Source: RGIG9115 sp045649825 (GTDB lineage: Bacteria; Bacillota; Clostridia; UBA1381). Taken from it: DNA of 64,000 nt. Position numbers and translations under genes: made by a program. How positions within the stretch are numbered: position 1 is the first letter of the stretch; every line of letters starts with the position of its first letter. Below are positions 9,286-18,523 of the stretch, one piece after another. The notes below the pieces were generated by a model. It saw only the letters and a program-made list of their open reading frames with translations. It had not been told where the DNA came from and did not search any database. The stretch is from positions 1 to 64,000 of the forward strand of contig JAZRQO010000009.1 of assembly GCA_045649825.1 (NCBI GenBank). The letters run 5' to 3'.

Positions 9286-9314
9286 ATTATAACATATTAT
9301 AAGTTTGCTATCAA
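9286..9314 (-). promoter_or_regulatory. Sigma-A promoter of the glycosylase operon
   Basis: On the minus strand TTGATA (9309-9314) and TATAAT (9286-9291) are 17 bp apart. The predicted start of transcription is about 9279, only a few bases from the ATG at 9276. Confidence 0.75.
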
Positions 9315-9343
9315 TAAATAATAACGAATTTTGTATAAAATCA

Positions 9344-9371
9344 TTGATAAAATCGATTAATGTGGTATAAT
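9344..9371 (+). promoter_or_regulatory. Sigma-A promoter of the aminopeptidase-topB operon
   Basis: TTGATA (9344-9349) and TATAAT (9366-9371) are separated by 16 bp, about 72 bases before the aminopeptidase ATG. It diverges from the glycosylase promoter. Confidence 0.7.
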
Positions 9372-9443
9372 AAATATAATAAATGATGAAAAAACGTCAT
9401 AAACTTTTTTAAATGGAAATTTTTGTCGAAAGGATGATAATAA

Positions 9444-10838
9444 ATGAATATAAATGACCTTACTTATGAGCCTGTGTATGTTTATGATAAGCTCACTGAT
9501 GTCCAAAAAGTGCAAATGGAGGAGCTTTGTGCTGAATACAGAAGCTACCTTGACAGAGGTAAAACCGAAAGAGAATGTGTCGATATATCAGTTGAAGCTG
9601 CTGAAAAAGCGGGATTTGTTCCCTTTGATTCAAAAAATGAATTAAAGGCGGGTGACAAGGTGTATATCATAAACCGCGCCAAGAATATTCTTCTTGCAGT
9701 TATAGGTGAAAAGCCTTTTAGTGATGGAATAAACCTTGTTGGAGCACATATTGATTCGCCAAGACTAGACCTCAAGCAGCGTCCTCTTTATGAAAGCTGC
9801 GGAATGTCACTTCTTAAAACTCACTATTACGGCGGAATAAAAAAATATCAGTGGACAACAATTCCTCTTGCTCTTCACGGTGTAATGTACACTTCTAACG
9901 GTGATAAGATTGAAATTGCCATCGGTGAGGATGAAGACGATCCCGTTTTTTGCGTAACAGACCTTTTGCCGCACCTTGCAAAGGATCAGGCTTCTAAAAA
10001 ACTTTCCGAAGCAATTGAGGGAGAAGCACTGAACATTTTATTCGGTGGCTTTACTATTGGAAGTGCTGACGAAAAAGACAGATTCAAAAAGAATATTCTT
10101 TCTATTCTTAACAAAAAGTATGGCGTAACAGAAAGAGATTTCCTTTCTGCTGAAATTGAGGCTGTTCCTGCATTTAAGGCAAAGAATGTAGGTCTTGACG
10201 GTGCATTTATAGGCGGTTATGGGCAGGACGACAGGGTTTGTGCATACACATCCCTTAAGGCGATTTCAGGAATTAAAAACCCTGATAAAACTGCAGTTTG
10301 TATCTTGGTAGATAAAGAAGAAATCGGTTCATGTGGCAACACTGGTATGTTATCAGGATTTTTCAGAACAGCATTGGCAGGCATTGTAGAAAAAGCTGAG
10401 GGTGCTTGTGATTATCTTAAGCTTTGCAGGATAATTGAAAATTCTGCATGTCTTTCAAGTGATGTAAGCTCTGCAGTTGATCCTAATTATGAACAGGTGA
10501 ACGAGAAAAACAATGCCGCATTTGCAGGTAATGGCATGGTTCTTATGAAGTATACCGGCGCCAGAGGCAAGTATGATTCCAGTGATGCTTCTGCTGAATA
10601 TGTTTACAAAATCGGTAAAATACTTGACGATTCAGGTGTTTACTGGCAAACAGGCGAGCTTGGCAAGGTAGACCAGGGCGGGGGCGGCACTATTGCTCAG
10701 TATGTTGCAAATCTTAATATGGATGTTATTGACTGCGGCGTGCCTGTGCTTTCAATGCACGCGCCTTTTGAAGTAACCGCCAAAACAGATATTTATATGG
10801 CGTATCTTTCTTATAAAGCATTCTATAACAATAATTAA
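9444..10838 (+). CDS. M18 family aminopeptidase
   Basis: 464 residues, the usual M18 length. M18 enzymes are cytoplasmic dinuclear zinc aminopeptidases, often preferring acidic N-terminal residues. Metal-binding segments are visible: GAHIDSPRLDL (His, about 108), GGYGQDDRVCAY (bridging Asp, about 258), DKEEIGSCG (catalytic Glu pair, about 292), SSDVSSAVDP (Asp, about 342) and LSMHAPFEV (His, about 436). The KTHYYGGIKKYQW segment is typical of the clostridial branch. A GAAAGGAT ribosome site precedes the ATG. topB follows after 2 bases, so both share a transcript. Confidence 0.9.
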   Translation: MNINDLTYEPVYVYDKLTDVQKVQMEELCAEYRSYLDRGKTERECVDISVEAAEKAGFVPFDSKNELKAGDKVYIINRAKNILLAVIGEKPFSDGINLVGAHIDSPRLDLKQRPLYESCGMSLLKTHYYGGIKKYQWTTIPLALHGVMYTSNGDKIEIAIGEDEDDPVFCVTDLLPHLAKDQASKKLSEAIEGEALNILFGGFTIGSADEKDRFKKNILSILNKKYGVTERDFLSAEIEAVPAFKAKNVGLDGAFIGGYGQDDRVCAYTSLKAISGIKNPDKTAVCILVDKEEIGSCGNTGMLSGFFRTALAGIVEKAEGACDYLKLCRIIENSACLSSDVSSAVDPNYEQVNEKNNAAFAGNGMVLMKYTGARGKYDSSDASAEYVYKIGKILDDSGVYWQTGELGKVDQGGGGTIAQYVANLNMDVIDCGVPVLSMHAPFEVTAKTDIYMAYLSYKAFYNNN

Positions 10839-10840
10839 AG

Positions 10841-12952
10841 GTGGTAATTGCTATAATACTCATTATTGCAGAAAAACCGAGTCTTGCACGTAATATAACG
10901 GACAGTGTCGGAAACTTTAAAAAAATGAACGGATATTTCGAGGGTTCAGGTTACATTGTGACCTGGGCTTTCGGGCATTTATTCTCTCTTGCAGATATAG
11001 AGGACTATTCTCAGGAAGCTCCCTCTGAACATACACGTTGGACTTTGGACAGTATTCCTTGTTTCCCGGAAGAGTTCAAGTTTGTTTTAAAAAGGGATTA
11101 TAAAACTAAAGCGGTTGACAGCGGTGTCCGCAGGCAGTTTGAAACAATCAAATCTCTGTGTAACCGTGATGATGTTGATACTATCGTAAATGCAGGTGAC
11201 TCCGATCGTGAAGGCGAAATAATCATCAGAACATGTGTTGAAAAGGCGGGGCATGGAGGTAAAAGCCTTAAAAGACTCTGGCTTCCCGACCAGACACCTG
11301 AAACAATAAGAAAAGCTCTCTCTGAAATGAAGGACGAAACGGAATACAATAATCTGGCAAATGAAGGCTATGCACGGACCTATATGGACTGGCTCTATGG
11401 AGTTAATCTTACACGGTTCGCAACTCTTAAATCAGGCTCGTTTCTTAGAGTTGGACGGGTTATTGTTCCGATTGTTAAAGCGATTTATGACAGAGATATG
11501 GCAATCCGTAATTTTGTTTCTGAAAAATATTATGTAATAACAAGCAAATGTGAAACAAAGGGCGAAACGGTTGAGCTTACGAGTAAGCTTAGATTCAAGC
11601 AGAATGAGCTTGCTAAAGCTAATGAAGCCTGTGATAAATATAATAACTGTGAAGCCGTTGTGATTTCCAAAAAGCAAACTAAAACTCAGCTTCAGCCCGG
11701 TAAGCTTTATTCGCTTACGAAGCTTCAGAATGTTCTTGGTAAGAAATACAAAATGCCTATGGAAAAGAGTTTAAAAATTGTTCAGGACCTCTATGAAAAA
11801 GGTTTTGTAACATACCCCAGAACTAATTCCGAATATCTTGCTACGGCAGAGCAGGATAAAATTAAAAAGATTATTTCCATTGTAGGAAATCTTGGATACC
11901 CTGTTGTTTTTAAATCAGGAAAAAATATATTTGATGATTCGAAAATTGAGTCACACTCTGCTCTTACGCCTACATTCAAAATACCTCAGAAAACTGCGCT
12001 GTCAGAGGATGAACTAAAGGTTTATAGTACTATTATGAGACGCTTTGCGGCAGTTTTCTGCAGTGAGGAATGTATTGCAAAGAAAAGTGAAATAACAATT
12101 AAGGTTGGAGAACTTGAAGATTTTGTTTTAAAAGGCACTGTTATTCTTGAGCCGGGATGGACAAAATATGATGACAGTACCAGAAAAGACAAAATTATTC
12201 CAAATCTTGAAAAAGGCGATATTGTAAACATTGATTTCAAGCCTTCGGAGAAAAACACCACTCCTCCTAAGCATTACACTATAGAAACTCTTAATAACTA
12301 TCTTAAAAACCCCTTCAGAGAGGATAAGGAGAACATCGAAACAGAGGATGATGCTGAGGAATACAAAGCAGTTTTTGAAGGCCTTGAGCTTGGAACCGAA
12401 GCAACAAGAACGGGAATTATCGACAATGCTATTAAAAGCGGATATATAAGTCTTACAAAGGACGTATACAAGATTTTACCTGAAGGCGAGAATTTTATTG
12501 TTTCTCTTACTTTTATGAATATAAGTATGGATAAATATAAAACAGCCGAGATGGGTAAATCACTTAAAAAGGTATACAGAGGCGAGATTGAAATCAAGGA
12601 TTCCGTCGAACTTGTTAAACAGGAAATATCCGAGGTTATGAGTAGAAAGTCGCAACCGCCTGAACAGGATACAGATTACGGTTTTGTGGGTGATGAAGCA
12701 GGCTCTTGTCCAGTTTGCGGAAAGCCTGTGGTGAGAACAAAGTTCGGTTACGGATGCAGTGGTTATAAAGACGGATGCAAATTTGGCTTCAGCGGCATTA
12801 TATGTGGTAGAATTATTTCGCTTTTAAATGCAAAAAAGTTATTGGAAACAGGTTCTACATATAAAATAGATGGATTTGTTTCTAAAAACGGAAAAGCTTT
12901 TTCAGCTGTTTTGAAGCTAAACAACGGTAAGGTAGAATTTGATTTTAACTAA
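10841..12952 (+). CDS. topB: DNA topoisomerase III
   Basis: About 700 residues, a type IA topoisomerase that decatenates single-stranded junctions. The Toprim domain runs from ILIIAEKPSLA to AGDSDREGEII (acidic triad). The active-site Tyr is in GFVTYPRTNSEYL (about 325), and a C-terminal zinc ribbon has CPVCGKP and CSGYKDGC. The start is uncertain: the only conventional in-frame start is the GTG at 10841, but this lies inside the ribosome-binding sequence AAAGGTGG. The family N-terminus (M-x-LIIAEKPS) points to ATA at 10853 or a neighbouring codon, correctly spaced from that site. The coordinates given use the GTG. It sits directly after the aminopeptidase and before uvrB. Confidence 0.92.
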   Translation: MVIAIILIIAEKPSLARNITDSVGNFKKMNGYFEGSGYIVTWAFGHLFSLADIEDYSQEAPSEHTRWTLDSIPCFPEEFKFVLKRDYKTKAVDSGVRRQFETIKSLCNRDDVDTIVNAGDSDREGEIIIRTCVEKAGHGGKSLKRLWLPDQTPETIRKALSEMKDETEYNNLANEGYARTYMDWLYGVNLTRFATLKSGSFLRVGRVIVPIVKAIYDRDMAIRNFVSEKYYVITSKCETKGETVELTSKLRFKQNELAKANEACDKYNNCEAVVISKKQTKTQLQPGKLYSLTKLQNVLGKKYKMPMEKSLKIVQDLYEKGFVTYPRTNSEYLATAEQDKIKKIISIVGNLGYPVVFKSGKNIFDDSKIESHSALTPTFKIPQKTALSEDELKVYSTIMRRFAAVFCSEECIAKKSEITIKVGELEDFVLKGTVILEPGWTKYDDSTRKDKIIPNLEKGDIVNIDFKPSEKNTTPPKHYTIETLNNYLKNPFREDKENIETEDDAEEYKAVFEGLELGTEATRTGIIDNAIKSGYISLTKDVYKILPEGENFIVSLTFMNISMDKYKTAEMGKSLKKVYRGEIEIKDSVELVKQEISEVMSRKSQPPEQDTDYGFVGDEAGSCPVCGKPVVRTKFGYGCSGYKDGCKFGFSGIICGRIISLLNAKKLLETGSTYKIDGFVSKNGKAFSAVLKLNNGKVEFDFN

Positions 12953-12976
12953 ATTATGAAAGGAGTCTGACAGTGT

Positions 12977-14920
12977 ATGGATAAATTTAAGCTTTGTTCA
13001 TCTTATGAGCCGACGGGCGACCAGCCTAAGGCAATTGAGTCCCTGGTCAAGGGTGTTGAAAGTGGTATGCGTGCTCAGACTCTTTTGGGTGTTACAGGTT
13101 CAGGAAAAACTTTTACCATGGCAAATGCTATTGCAAGGCTTAACAGACCAACCCTTGTGCTTGCTCATAATAAAACTCTTGCAGCACAGTTGTGCTCGGA
13201 GTTCAGAGAATTTTTTCCTGAAAATTCGGTGGAATATTTTGTGTCCTATTACGACTATTACCAACCTGAAGCGTATATTCCGCAAACAGATACATTTATC
13301 GAGAAAGATGCTTCAATCAATGATGAAATAGATAAATTGAGGCACAGTGCAACAGCGGCCCTCTTTGAAAGACGGGATGTTATAATTGTTGCGAGTGTTT
13401 CCTGTATTTACGGTCTTGGCGATCCTGACGACTATAAAAATCTGACTCTTAGTCTTAGAGTGGGTACTGAGCGTGACCGTGATGAAATTCTGCGAAAACT
13501 TGTAGAAATCCAGTACGAGAGGAACGATATTGCATTTTCCCGCAACAAGTTCAGAGTACGTGGTGACGTTGTTGAGATTTTTCCCTCGGGAAGCGGCGAT
13601 TCGGCACTCAGGATTGAATTCTTTGGTGATGAAATTGAGCGTATATGCGAAATCAATACAGTGACGGGCGAGGTTACGGGGACTCGCGACCATGTGATTA
13701 TTTTTCCTGCCTCTCACTATGTTACAACAAAAGAGAAAATGGAAATAGCCTTAAATGCTATCGAGGAAGAAATGGAAGAGCGTATAGAATATTTTAAGGA
13801 AAGAAATATGCTCATTGAGGCTCAGCGTATAGAGCAGAGGACGATGTACGACCTTGAAATGCTTCGGGAAATCGGTTTTTGTCAGGGTATAGAAAACTAT
13901 TCAAGGCATATAAGCGGCAGAGAGCCGGGAAGTCCACCATATACCTTACTTGATTATTTCCCTGACGATTACATTATGTTTATAGATGAATCCCACGTTA
14001 CCATACCACAGGTTCGTGCTATGTATAACGGTGACAGGGCGCGTAAGGATTCACTTGTTGGATACGGATTCAGACTGCCTTGTGCTTATGACAACAGACC
14101 TCTTAATTTCAGTGAATTTGAGAAAAAAATCAATCAGGTTATATTTACAAGTGCTACCCCCGGTGATTACGAAGCGGAGCATAGTAAAAATGTAGCCGAA
14201 CAGGTAATAAGGCCTACAGGGCTTCTAGACCCTCAAATATTTGTCCGACCCGTGAATGGGCAGATTGATGATTTGATTGATGAAATAAATAAAAGAGTGG
14301 AAAAACAGGAAAGAGTGTTGGTTACCACTCTTACAAAAAAAATGGCTGAAGACCTTACAGCTTATCTTTCAGGCGCAGGAATCAGAGTACGTTATATGCA
14401 CTCTGATATAAAAACCATAGAACGTACCGAAATAATCCGTGATTTGCGACTTGGAGAATTCGATTGCCTCGTTGGTATAAATCTTCTTCGAGAAGGCCTT
14501 GACATACCTGAGGTTTCCCTTGTTGCAATTCTTGATGCCGATAAGGAAGGTTTCTTAAGAAGTGAACGTTCTCTTATTCAGACAATTGGAAGGGCCGCAC
14601 GTAATTCAGAAGGTATTGTTATTATGTATGCCGACATTGTAACAGATTCCATGCGTCGTGCAATGGATGAAACCGCCCGAAGACGTAAGCTTCAGGATGA
14701 ATATAATAAAGCTCACGGTATTGTTCCTAAAACAATTAATAAAGCTGTAAGAGATATTATAGAAGCAACTCACTCTGTTGATGAAACCGAAGCACCTGTT
14801 GAAAGTGCTGAGGCTTTAATTGCCCGACTTGCAGCAGAAATGTCTATTGCGGCAGAAAATCTTGAGTTTGAAAAGGCTGCAATGCTTCGTGACAGGATAA
14901 GACAATTGCAAAGGAAGTAA
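12977..14920 (+). CDS. uvrB: Excinuclease ABC subunit B
   Basis: 647 residues. UvrB is the damage-verifying helicase-like subunit of nucleotide excision repair. Visible in order: Q motif PTGDQPKAI (about 13), Walker A GVTGSGKT (about 39-46), the beta-hairpin YYDYYQPEAYIP (about 92-103), DEAD-box-like DESH (about 338), helicase motif VI QTIGRAARN (about 540), and a C-terminal UVR motif (ENLEFEKAAMLRDRI) that contacts UvrC. AAAGGAGT lies upstream of the ATG. It starts 24 bases after topB and is followed by a small gene and uvrA, a compact repair operon. Confidence 0.97.
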   Translation: MDKFKLCSSYEPTGDQPKAIESLVKGVESGMRAQTLLGVTGSGKTFTMANAIARLNRPTLVLAHNKTLAAQLCSEFREFFPENSVEYFVSYYDYYQPEAYIPQTDTFIEKDASINDEIDKLRHSATAALFERRDVIIVASVSCIYGLGDPDDYKNLTLSLRVGTERDRDEILRKLVEIQYERNDIAFSRNKFRVRGDVVEIFPSGSGDSALRIEFFGDEIERICEINTVTGEVTGTRDHVIIFPASHYVTTKEKMEIALNAIEEEMEERIEYFKERNMLIEAQRIEQRTMYDLEMLREIGFCQGIENYSRHISGREPGSPPYTLLDYFPDDYIMFIDESHVTIPQVRAMYNGDRARKDSLVGYGFRLPCAYDNRPLNFSEFEKKINQVIFTSATPGDYEAEHSKNVAEQVIRPTGLLDPQIFVRPVNGQIDDLIDEINKRVEKQERVLVTTLTKKMAEDLTAYLSGAGIRVRYMHSDIKTIERTEIIRDLRLGEFDCLVGINLLREGLDIPEVSLVAILDADKEGFLRSERSLIQTIGRAARNSEGIVIMYADIVTDSMRRAMDETARRRKLQDEYNKAHGIVPKTINKAVRDIIEATHSVDETEAPVESAEALIARLAAEMSIAAENLEFEKAAMLRDRIRQLQRK

Positions 14921-14926
14921 GTTCTT

Positions 14927-15292
14927 ATGAATGAAAAAATAATAGAAATAATCAAATCAGGCTTGCTTACGCCTGTGATATATCTTCTTGACGACGAGGT
15001 TTTGTCTGTAGTTGGTTTTTTTGACGGCTCCACTCAACTGAATCATATGTATGAAATTCAGACTAAGCTTGAACGGGAGCTTGGCAGGGAAATTAATATA
15101 TGTGATATCCGTGATTTCAGCGAGGCAGACAGGCTTGATATTGTTAAGAACGGGGATTTGATTTATTCGGAAACTCCTCTGATCAAGTCTTTATTTGAAA
15201 ATGCCATGATTGAGGATTACACCATAGCTCAAAGTCGAAAAAAAGATATGCTTGAGCGTTCAAAGAAAACAGGAAGTCTGTTTTTATCATAG
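14927..15292 (+). CDS. Small unknown protein between uvrB and uvrA (possible degenerate nucleotidyltransferase fold)
   Basis: 121 residues, 6 bases after uvrB and 12 before uvrA, so part of the same operon. The segment INICDIRDFSEADRLDIV followed by NGDLIYSE resembles the second half of small MNT-type nucleotidyltransferases (strand with D-x-x-D, then helix, then G-x-x-L/I-Y-S/D). The usual GS-x-x-x-G...D-x-D active-site loop is not present; GFFDGSTQLNHMYE lies where it would be expected. If the resemblance is real the protein is probably catalytically dead. No HEPN partner lies beside it, so a toxin-antitoxin role is not supported. Function unknown. Confidence 0.6.
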   Translation: MNEKIIEIIKSGLLTPVIYLLDDEVLSVVGFFDGSTQLNHMYEIQTKLERELGREINICDIRDFSEADRLDIVKNGDLIYSETPLIKSLFENAMIEDYTIAQSRKKDMLERSKKTGSLFLS

Positions 15293-15304
15293 AAAGGATA
15301 AATT

Positions 15305-18127
15305 ATGTCGGGATATATAAAAATTAAAGGTGCAAAGGTTCATAACCTTAAAAATATATCGGTTGATATTCCGAGAGAAAAGCTTGTTGTTTTAACAGGC
15401 CTGTCAGGCTCGGGTAAATCCTCTCTTGCTTTTGATACTGTGTACGCTGAAGGACAGAGAAGATATGTTGAATCCTTATCTTCATACGCACGTATGTTTC
15501 TCGGTCAGATGGATAAGCCTGATGTTGAAAGCATAGATGGTCTTTCACCTGCAATCAGTATAGACCAGAAAACCACTTCAAAAAATCCTCGTTCTACGGT
15601 TGGAACAGTTACTGAAATATATGACTATTTACGTCTTTTGTATGCACGTATAGGAATACCTCATTGCCCTAAATGCGGCAAGGTTATTTCACGCCAGACG
15701 GTTGATAATATAGTAGACAGTATAATGGCTCTTGAAACAGGAACAAAAATTCAGATAATGGCACCTGTTGTAAGAGGTAAAAAAGGCAATCATAAGAAAA
15801 TTCTTGAGGACGCCTCACGAAACGGATATGTCCGTGCAAGGATTGACGGAGAAATTCGTACACTTGACGAAGAAATTGAGCTTAAGAAAACCTTTAAGCA
15901 TAATATTGATATAATAGTAGACAGAATTATAGTTAAAGAGGGAATAGACCAAAGAGTGGCGGATTCGGTAGAAACTGCAATCAAGCTTACGGGGGATATA
16001 GTAACCGTTGGTATAATAGACGGGGAAGATATGGTTTTCAGCGGCAGTTTTGCATGCCCTGATTGCGGAATAAGCCTTGAGGAACTTGCCCCAAGAATGT
16101 TCTCATTCAATAATCCCTATGGTGCTTGTAAGCATTGTGACGGTCTTGGAAGTAAAGCTGAAATAGACCCTGCTTTAATTGTTGAAGACGGAAGTAAAAG
16201 CCTTTTAGACGGTGCGATTTATGCAACGGGCTGGAACAGTGCAGGGGAAACTGACAGTATTGCATATATGTATTTTACCGCTCTTGCAGACCATTACGGA
16301 TTTGATATTAACATCCCCTTTAATGAATTGCCTGAGAATATTAAAAAAATAGTATTCTATGGTACGGGCGATGAAAAAATCAACCTGAGCTACACAAGGT
16401 CTTACGGCAGTGGCAGTTATTCCACAACCTTTGAAGGAATAGTAACTAACCTTGAGCGAAGGTACCATTCAACTTCATCCGATTATGCTAAAAATGATAT
16501 TGAAAAATATATAAATGATGTGGAATGTCCCGTATGCCACGGTGCAAGACTGAATGAACAGGTGCTTGCAGTTACAGTGGGCGGCATTAATATTTATGAC
16601 TTCACAAAGCTGTCTGTAAAATCAGCTATGGACTTTATTAACGGACTTGTTCTTTCCGAAAGAGAAAAAATAATTGGCGACCAGATAATCAGGGAAATTA
16701 AAGCAAGGCTTAAGTTTTTGATAGATGTAGGTCTTGATTATCTCACCTTAGCTCGCTCGTCGGGAACGCTCAGCGGCGGTGAGGCTCAGAGGATAAGGCT
16801 TGCTACACAGATAGGCTCAGGGCTTATGGGTGTTTTATATATTCTTGATGAGCCAAGTATCGGGCTTCATCAAAGAGATAATGACAGGCTTATCGGAACT
16901 CTTATGCATCTTCGTGATATGGGAAATTCCGTAATTGTGGTTGAACACGACACTGATACAATGCTTGCCGCTGACCATATTATAGATGTGGGCCCCGGTG
17001 CCGGTATTAACGGCGGTCTTATTGTAGGTGAGGGAACGGTTGAAGATATTATAAAAAGCCCCGAATCCATAACAGGGAAATATCTTTCGGGAGAAATTAC
17101 CATTGATGTGCCTGAGAAAAGACGTAAACCTGTTGATTGGATTGAGGTTATGGGAGCTGCAGAAAATAACCTTAAAAATATAAATGTTAAATTTCCACTT
17201 GGAGTGTTTACCTGCGTAACAGGTGTATCAGGTTCAGGTAAAAGCTCGCTGGTAAATGAAATTCTGTATAAACAGCTTGCTCACGACCTTAACCGTGCAA
17301 GAATGCACGGTGGTAAGCACAAAGATATAAAAGGTAAAGAAAAGCTTGGCAAAATAATCAACATAGACCAGTCACCAATCGGAAGAACTCCACGCTCAAA
17401 TCCTGCAACATATACAGGGCTTTTTAACGATATTCGTGAAGTTTTTGCATCAACTAACGATGCAAAAGTAAGAGGATATAATGCAGGCAGGTTCAGCTTC
17501 AATGTTAAAGGAGGAAGATGTGAAGCTTGCTCAGGTGACGGTATTGTTAAGATTGAGATGCACTTCTTGTCAGACGTATATGTGCCTTGTGAAGTATGTA
17601 AAGGTAAGAGATATAACAGAGAAACTTTAGAAGTTAAATATAAAGGTAAAAACATTTATGACGTTCTTGATATGACTGTTGAGGAAGCACTTGAATTTTT
17701 TGCAAATCTGCCGAAGCTGAAGCGTAAGCTGCAAACTCTTAAGGATGTTGGGCTTTCATATATTAAGCTTGGACAAAGCTCAACTACTTTAAGCGGTGGT
17801 GAGGCTCAGAGAGTTAAACTTGCAACAGAGCTTTCAAAACGAAGCACAGGCGACACAGTTTATGTTCTTGATGAACCCACAACGGGTCTTCACAGTGCAG
17901 ATGTGCATAAGCTTATAGGTGTTCTTGATAAGCTTGTAGAAGGCGGCAATACTGTTATAGTTATAGAACACAATCTTGATGTTATTAAGGTTGCTGACTA
18001 TATAATTGATATGGGACCGGAAGGTGGTGACGGTGGAGGAACAGTTATCGCAAAAGGTACTCCTGAAGAAATTGTAAAATCAGATAAGTCATATACAGGT
18101 AAATATCTTAAAAAATATCTTGAATAA
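15305..18127 (+). CDS. uvrA: Excinuclease ABC subunit A
   Basis: 940 residues, full length. UvrA is the damage-sensing ATPase dimer that loads UvrB. Two ABC cassettes are visible: Walker A GLSGSGKSS (about 32) and GVSGSGKSS (about 640), signatures TLSGGEAQRIRLA and TLSGGEAQRVKLA, and Walker B ILDEPSIGLH and VLDEPTTGLH. Zinc modules include CPKC...CPDC (about 122-260), CPVCHGARL and CEACSGDG...CEVCKGKR. GAAAGGATAAAT precedes the ATG. It is the last gene before a hairpin and the thrS promoter. Confidence 0.97.
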   Translation: MSGYIKIKGAKVHNLKNISVDIPREKLVVLTGLSGSGKSSLAFDTVYAEGQRRYVESLSSYARMFLGQMDKPDVESIDGLSPAISIDQKTTSKNPRSTVGTVTEIYDYLRLLYARIGIPHCPKCGKVISRQTVDNIVDSIMALETGTKIQIMAPVVRGKKGNHKKILEDASRNGYVRARIDGEIRTLDEEIELKKTFKHNIDIIVDRIIVKEGIDQRVADSVETAIKLTGDIVTVGIIDGEDMVFSGSFACPDCGISLEELAPRMFSFNNPYGACKHCDGLGSKAEIDPALIVEDGSKSLLDGAIYATGWNSAGETDSIAYMYFTALADHYGFDINIPFNELPENIKKIVFYGTGDEKINLSYTRSYGSGSYSTTFEGIVTNLERRYHSTSSDYAKNDIEKYINDVECPVCHGARLNEQVLAVTVGGINIYDFTKLSVKSAMDFINGLVLSEREKIIGDQIIREIKARLKFLIDVGLDYLTLARSSGTLSGGEAQRIRLATQIGSGLMGVLYILDEPSIGLHQRDNDRLIGTLMHLRDMGNSVIVVEHDTDTMLAADHIIDVGPGAGINGGLIVGEGTVEDIIKSPESITGKYLSGEITIDVPEKRRKPVDWIEVMGAAENNLKNINVKFPLGVFTCVTGVSGSGKSSLVNEILYKQLAHDLNRARMHGGKHKDIKGKEKLGKIINIDQSPIGRTPRSNPATYTGLFNDIREVFASTNDAKVRGYNAGRFSFNVKGGRCEACSGDGIVKIEMHFLSDVYVPCEVCKGKRYNRETLEVKYKGKNIYDVLDMTVEEALEFFANLPKLKRKLQTLKDVGLSYIKLGQSSTTLSGGEAQRVKLATELSKRSTGDTVYVLDEPTTGLHSADVHKLIGVLDKLVEGGNTVIVIEHNLDVIKVADYIIDMGPEGGDGGGTVIAKGTPEEIVKSDKSYTGKYLKKYLE

Positions 18128-18189
18128 ATGACTTAAATATAAATTGTTGTGTTCAGGTTTTTGTTATGTATTATACACAAAATTAAATA

Positions 18190-18216
18190 AAAACCTTGAC
18201 ATATTGTCAAGGTTTT
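18190..18216. terminator. Hairpin after uvrA, overlapping the thrS promoter
   Basis: AAAACCTTGACA and TGTCAAGGTTTT are perfect inverted repeats around TAT, 12 bp each side, ending in four T. It probably ends the uvrA transcript. The left arm contains the -35 box of the next promoter, so the dyad might also be an operator. Confidence 0.6.
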
Positions 18217-18224
18217 GGTATTAT
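18196..18224 (+). promoter_or_regulatory. Sigma-A promoter of the thrS leader
   Basis: A consensus TTGACA (18196-18201) and TATTAT (18219-18224) are 17 bp apart. The predicted RNA start is about 18231, right before the T-box stem I sequence. Confidence 0.85.
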
Positions 18225-18230
18225 AACCTT

Positions 18231-18483
18231 AATGGCTGTGAAAAAGACAGTAGTCGGTTTTTTGAGGCAAGAGAGAATAACGGTCGTGGGCTGGAAGCCG
18301 TTAGCTGATTGATCCGATGAATACCACTTTGGAGCCGCGGGCTGAAAATTGCAGTAAGCTTTGCCGTTATCCTGCGTTAATGGGTTTTATGAGTGACGGA
18401 AATTTCCGTAATCAGGGTGGAACCGTGTATTTATTGCACCCCTGAGAAATATGCAAATTGCATTTTTCTTGGGGTGCTTTTTT
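18231..18483 (+). promoter_or_regulatory. T-box riboswitch, threonine-specific
   Basis: The leader has the T-box layout: a stem I region beginning at GGCTGTGAAAAAGACAG, a specifier segment GAATACCAC with ACC (Thr codon, 18323-18325), and the conserved T-box AGGGTGGAACCGTG at 18414-18427, whose TGGA pairs with uncharged tRNA NCCA ends. A terminator follows. Uncharged tRNA-Thr should stabilise the antiterminator and let transcription reach thrS. Confidence 0.93.
18436..18483 (+). terminator. Regulated terminator of the thrS T-box
   Basis: GCACCCC pairs with GGGGTGC (longer with the adjoining TGAGAAAT/ATTTTTCTT bases), followed by six T. It competes with the antiterminator that uses the T-box sequence. 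Confidence 0.88.
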
Positions 18484-18523
18484 GTTTACCTTAAGAAAAG
18501 CAATAATGAAAGGGAGTATAAAA

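Noticed and set aside
14927..15292. MNT/HEPN toxin-antitoxin module
   Set aside because: There is no HEPN partner gene and the nucleotidyltransferase active-site loop is missing.
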